A stretch of 18,560 nucleotides of DNA from Verrucomicrobiota bacterium (GTDB lineage Bacteria; Verrucomicrobiota; Verrucomicrobiia; Chthoniobacterales; UBA10450), in assembly GCA_003217835.1 (NCBI GenBank), contig QHMQ01000125.1, positions 1 through 18,560 of the forward strand. Direction: 5' to 3'. This document shows positions 15,395 through 18,560 of this stretch, piece by piece; the first letter of the stretch is position 1, and every line of letters begins with the position of its first letter. The notes under the pieces are model-generated. The model made no database searches. It was given only the letters and a program-made list of their open reading frames with translations, and had not been told where the DNA came from. The translations under genes and the position numbers were made by a program.

Positions 15395-16390
15395 ATGAGA
15401 ACCGATCTGCTCGTTCGACGAACCCGGATGCATTTCCCGCGTTTCGATGTCGCGGAAATAAAGATCGCGCCGATTAACAAGGGCGGATCGGATCGGAGGT
15501 TTTATCGCATCCATTGCTCGCCAGATCAGACGCTGATCCTGGTGAAATACAATTTGGAGCGCGAAGAAAACCGGCATTACGTCCAGATCGCCGACTTTCT
15601 CGATGCGCATGACGTTCGCGTACCGAGGATTTATTTTCACGATCCGGCGGAAGGTCTCATCTGGATCGAAGATTTGGGCGAAAGCGATCTCTACAGTTAT
15701 CGCCACGAAGGCTGGCTTGTCCGCCGCGCGTTCTACGAATCGGCGCTCGATCAAATCGCGACACTTCATGCTTTGCCGGAGTCGATCTGCGTCGAAATGA
15801 AAGAGCATTTGCCCGCCGAATTCAACGCTGAGCTTTACGGTTGGGAGCAGAACTACTTTTTCGAAAACTGTCTCGGCCGCTATTTTGGCATAAACAAAGC
15901 GCAATGGCGCGAACTCGCAGCGCTACCTCCTTTACGCAAAATCGCGGAACGGCTGGCGCGCTTGCCGAGAGTTTTGGTGCATCGCGATTTTCAATCGCAA
16001 AATATTATTATCCGCAACAGCCTGGCGTACCTAATCGATTTCCAAGGCATGCGCCCGGGTTTGCCGGAATACGATCTGGCGTCGTTGCTCTTTGATCCGT
16101 ATGTCGATCTTTCCAAGGCGGAGAGAGACGAATTGATTTGCTACTACAGGGAAAAACAGGCGGCAAATGGGAGGATAATTGACGGCGAGTTCGACGACAT
16201 CTTGCGATCGTGTGCGATGCAACGCCTCATGCAGGCGCTCGGCGCCTACGGTTTTCTTGGGCTCGTGAAGGGCCATAAGCATTTTCTGAAACATGTGCCT
16301 GCTGCGATGACATCGTTGGCCGCAATAGTAAGGGAGATCGGGAAACTCGAGGAACTTAATCGCGCGCTGATTGAGTCAGCTCGCAAGTAG
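15395..16390 (+). CDS. amgK: Aminoglycoside phosphotransferase-fold sugar kinase, AmgK-like
   Basis: A 331-residue APH-fold kinase. The N-lobe has the nucleotide loop NKGGSDRRFYRI (residues 28-39), a lysine in ILVKYN (K51) and the hinge region WIEDLGESDL (90-99). The catalytic loop is HRDFQSQNII (196-205) and the metal-binding aspartate is in LIDFQG (213-218), followed by GLPEYDLASLLFDPYV, a block typical of AmgK. AmgK phosphorylates the anomeric hydroxyl of MurNAc/GlcNAc, giving the 1-phosphate used by MurU. It lies 11 bp behind the nucleotidyltransferase, the pairing expected for this salvage pathway. The start is ATG 15395 with no clear ribosome-binding site; ATG 15428 is an alternative. 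The pathway role is inferred, as the APH fold also covers other small-molecule kinases. Confidence 0.82.
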   Translation: MRTDLLVRRTRMHFPRFDVAEIKIAPINKGGSDRRFYRIHCSPDQTLILVKYNLEREENRHYVQIADFLDAHDVRVPRIYFHDPAEGLIWIEDLGESDLYSYRHEGWLVRRAFYESALDQIATLHALPESICVEMKEHLPAEFNAELYGWEQNYFFENCLGRYFGINKAQWRELAALPPLRKIAERLARLPRVLVHRDFQSQNIIIRNSLAYLIDFQGMRPGLPEYDLASLLFDPYVDLSKAERDELICYYREKQAANGRIIDGEFDDILRSCAMQRLMQALGAYGFLGLVKGHKHFLKHVPAAMTSLAAIVREIGKLEELNRALIESARK

Positions 16391-16392
16391 GT

Positions 16393-16418
16393 GCGACGGG
16401 CAGCCGACGATCCGTCGC
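16393..16418. terminator. Probable bidirectional terminator hairpin
   Basis: A perfect 7-bp inverted repeat, GCGACGG (16393-16399) and CCGTCGC (16412-16418), with a 12-base loop lies in the 34-bp gap between the convergent amgK and MBL-fold genes. On the + strand it is followed by an AT-rich run ending in TTTT. Position and stem suggest termination of amgK; strength is uncertain. Confidence 0.45.
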
Positions 16419-16424
16419 TATATG

Positions 16425-17042
16425 CTATATTTTAGCAACAAACGGATTGGTTAGGCGTTCTGTTCCAATTTTTGTCGGCGGCCCGTGTCCGGGAAGGACC
16501 GTCACGTTGTCGCCGAGCGGAAATAATTTTTTTCTAATTCCATCAAACAAAAGATCGGCATCGCCACCCGGCAAATCCCATCGACCAACGCCACCGGCAA
16601 AGAGGACGTCGCCGCCGATCAGCAATTGGTCCTTGCGCGAGAAGAAGGAAAGACTGCCGGGACAATGTCCCGGAACTTCAAGCACTTGCATTTCCAAACC
16701 GAGAAATCTCTCCGCCGGCGTCTCTTCGATGAAAAACTCGGGCTGAACCGGTTCAATCTCCAATTCAAATCCGAAGCTGCGAAAGAATTCTGGATCGGAG
16801 ATCATTGGCGCGGTTTGCGGATGACAGCCGATTGGGCAACCAAAGCGGCGTTTGATTTTGGCCACGTCGGGGATGTGGTCGAAATGGCCATGTGTCAGCA
16901 GGAGAAGTTTTAGATCGACACCGCGCGACCCGACCCAATCGCAAGCGCCGTCAGGCGCGTCGAACAGAATCCAGCCCTCGGGGGCTTCAAGCAGATAGCA
17001 ATTCGTTTCGAAAATGCCACCGCAAAAGGTCTCGTACCTCAT
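16425..17042 (-). CDS. Metallo-beta-lactamase-fold hydrolase (glyoxalase II-like)
   Basis: A 205-residue cytoplasmic MBL-fold protein. The complete metal-binding set is visible: HGHFDH (residues 51-56), H126 in EVPGHCPGS, D145 in IGGDVLF and H186 in LPGHGPPT. The N-terminus (ETFCGGIFETNCYLLE) and the FAGGVGRWDLPGGD loop are typical of the YcbL/GloB2-like thioesterases that resemble glyoxalase II. The extended helical substrate domain of classical GloB is absent, so the substrate may be a glutathione or other thioester but cannot be stated. The ATG at 17042 places the first beta strand correctly. It converges on amgK with 34 bp between stops and is divergent from prc. Confidence 0.88.
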   Translation of the reverse strand: MRYETFCGGIFETNCYLLEAPEGWILFDAPDGACDWVGSRGVDLKLLLLTHGHFDHIPDVAKIKRRFGCPIGCHPQTAPMISDPEFFRSFGFELEIEPVQPEFFIEETPAERFLGLEMQVLEVPGHCPGSLSFFSRKDQLLIGGDVLFAGGVGRWDLPGGDADLLFDGIRKKLFPLGDNVTVLPGHGPPTKIGTERLTNPFVAKI

Positions 17043-17190
17043 CGAGCATCACTGTAACCGAGTCGTCGAACCCAGCCAGTACCGCCGCGGCTGCCGAAAT
17101 ATATTCTGGGTGGACCGTCCGGTCAGTTCGGGAAAGCTTCGGCGCGACGATAACTGGATTTTCTGCATTTTGAATGTTCATGCCGGTCAA
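16987..17190 (-). CDS. Possible small protein overlapping the start of the MBL-fold gene
   Basis: A 67-codon frame starting at TTG 17190 (AGGA lies about ten bases upstream) or ATG 17181, with unremarkable codon use and a plausible helix containing AAAAVLAGFDDSVTVMLDEVRDLL. It overlaps the first 56 bases of the MBL-fold gene in another frame, more than usual for coupled genes. I do not recognise the sequence, and it could be chance; alternatively it is a short leader ORF. Confidence 0.22.
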   Translation of the reverse strand: MTGMNIQNAENPVIVAPKLSRTDRTVHPEYISAAAAVLAGFDDSVTVMLDEVRDLLRWHFRNELLSA

Positions 17191-17275
17191 GTGTCTTACA
17201 TCCTACATGTCGATTTTGACTCCATATCTTGCGTTTCGCTCTGAAGTCTGCCAAGGTGAGAAACCCTTTTCGCCG

Positions 17276-18560
17276 ATGAAATCATCTTTACAACGGTCAC
17301 TAGCGTGTTGCGCCATTCTTTTCGCATCCGCGATCGCGGCGCCGCCAGCCGTAGCGACATCGAAGGAAACGATAGCAGTCTCGGTGGGGAACCTTTTGCA
17401 GGAGGGCCATTACACTCGTCAAAAGCTAAACGAGGAGCTTTCCAAAAAATTCCTTCAGACTTATCTAGAGCTGCTCGATTACAGTCACCTCTTTTTTACC
17501 CAGCAAGACGTCGACACGCTCAATGCGAAATATGGAAGCTCAATCGCTGGTGACGTTCTTCTCGGGACCCTAAAACCCGCCTACGAAATTTACGATCTCT
17601 ATGCGAAACGCGTGGATGAGCGTGTCGCGAAAGTGAAGGAACTGCTGAAGGAGCCGATTGATTTCAAAAGCGACACCACCATCGAGCTCAGCCGGCAAAA
17701 ATCCCCCTGGCCAAAGGACCAAGCCGAAGCCGATCAGCTCTGGCGGGGTCGTATCACAAACGAGCTGTTACAGGAACACCTGAGCGAGCATCCCATCGAG
17801 CCCGCTCCACAGCTGGTCGCGCGCCGCTACGATCGTCTCGGCCGTAACGTCCACGAGCAGGATAAGGACGAGCAAATGAAGCTTTTTCTCGACGCACTCG
17901 CCCAAACCTACGACCCGCATTCCGAGTATCTGAGCAAAGCCGACATGAAGAATTTCAGCATTAACATGGGCCTTTCCCTAGTGGGGATCGGTGCCATGCT
18001 TCGGACTGAAGATGGCTACGCGAAAATAGAGAGCCTTGTTCCCGGCGGGCCCGCGCAAGTGGATGCCCGGCTGAAAGTAGGCGACCGCATTACCGCCGTA
18101 GCGCAGGGTTCGGCTGACTATGTCGATGTTCGCGAGATGCGCTTGGACAAAGTCGTGGAAATGATTCGCGGCAAAAAAAGTACACATGTGCGCCTCCTCG
18201 TAATTCCGTCAGACGCGACTGATCCGTCCCGCCGCAAAAATATCGAGCTCGTGCGCGATGAAATTAAGCTGAAAGATCAGGAGGCCCGCGCGGACATCAT
18301 TATCAAGAAGGATGAGAACGGCGATCCGATAAAGCTCGGTTGGCTTACACTCCCATCTTTTTACGCGGACATGGACAGGCACCAGAAAAGCACGACACGC
18401 GATGTGCTGGCCCTGCTCAAGCGATTAAAGAAAGAAAACATCACGGGATTGGTTGTCGATCTTCGGAAAAATGGCGGCGGCTCACTCGAGGAAGCGCTCT
18501 CCCTCACGGGTTTGTTTTTGAAATCAGGCCCGATCGTCCAGACGAAAGATTATAATGGAA
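17276..18560 (+). CDS. prc: Carboxy-terminal processing protease (Prc/Tsp, family S41), N-terminal part
   Basis: The first 428 codons are present; the gene runs off the window. An N-terminal signal peptide (KSSLQRS then a hydrophobic core at about residues 9-22, cleavage likely near AVA, 25-27) directs it to the periplasm. Residues 30-220 form the helical N-terminal domain of Prc-type proteases, including YLELLDYSHLFFTQQDV and TYDPHSEYLSKADMKNF. A PDZ domain occupies about 230-315 (VGIGAMLR, SLVPGGPAQVDARLKVGDRI). The S41 core begins with GLVVDLRKNGGGSLEEALSLTGLF (391-414). The catalytic Ser and Lys of the family lie further downstream, beyond the window. Prc degrades or trims periplasmic proteins by their C-termini. 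The start ATG has AAGGTGAG about 15 bases upstream. Confidence 0.92.
   Translation, partial: MKSSLQRSLACCAILFASAIAAPPAVATSKETIAVSVGNLLQEGHYTRQKLNEELSKKFLQTYLELLDYSHLFFTQQDVDTLNAKYGSSIAGDVLLGTLKPAYEIYDLYAKRVDERVAKVKELLKEPIDFKSDTTIELSRQKSPWPKDQAEADQLWRGRITNELLQEHLSEHPIEPAPQLVARRYDRLGRNVHEQDKDEQMKLFLDALAQTYDPHSEYLSKADMKNFSINMGLSLVGIGAMLRTEDGYAKIESLVPGGPAQVDARLKVGDRITAVAQGSADYVDVREMRLDKVVEMIRGKKSTHVRLLVIPSDATDPSRRKNIELVRDEIKLKDQEARADIIIKKDENGDPIKLGWLTLPSFYADMDRHQKSTTRDVLALLKRLKKENITGLVVDLRKNGGGSLEEALSLTGLFLKSGPIVQTKDYNG

Overview
The window is ordinary, gene-dense bacterial chromosome: short intergenic gaps, a moderately high G+C content, ATG/GTG starts and several ATGA/GTGA translational overlaps. 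The gene set (heptose-1-phosphate adenylyltransferase, periplasm-directed Prc protease, AmgK/MurU-type sugar salvage, DUF4912) points to a Gram-negative, outer-membrane-bearing organism. The overall flavour resembles soil Verrucomicrobiota (Chthoniobacterales-like). That placement is an inference from gene content and repeat style; no marker-gene comparison was possible.

Left part (1-4885, + strand): the last 58 codons of metF, a VTT/TVP38-type membrane protein, then a tight mnmG-plsY-gpsA cluster (tRNA modification plus the glycerol-3-phosphate steps of phospholipid synthesis). Directly abutting it, on the - strand (4886-6842), is a translationally coupled trio read right to left: a YegS/DagK-type lipid kinase, rfaE2 and purN, joined by two ATGA overlaps. 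A divergent gap leads to a DUF4912 protein on + (6928-7731).

Middle part (7717-12477, - strand): a complete-looking branched-chain amino acid/amide ABC operon in the order livK-livH-livM-livG-livF. livK, livM and livF are intact. livG and livH each carry a small internal deletion of about 35 and 44 nt (estimated by comparison with recalled family sequences) that shifts the frame, so both would be non-functional as written. REP-like palindromic repeats sit between livK and livH, with one arm including the livH start codon, and probably also between livG and livF.

Right part (12627-18560): a two-lobed aspartic protease with a signal peptide; an 83-aa protein made largely of eleven pentad repeats; a bacterial PH-domain membrane protein on - with a one-base frameshift; a MurU-like nucleotidyltransferase followed by an AmgK-like sugar kinase (probable peptidoglycan-sugar salvage); a convergent metallo-beta-lactamase-fold hydrolase; and the first 428 codons of a Prc/Tsp-type carboxy-terminal protease that runs off the window.

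No tRNA, rRNA, CRISPR array, transposase or phage gene was seen. No gene-free stretch exceeds 300 bases; the longest (1075-1329) holds nothing I recognise. I found no convincing undescribed system. The points most worth a second look are the clustered reading-frame lesions, the REP element at the livH start and the pentad-repeat protein.
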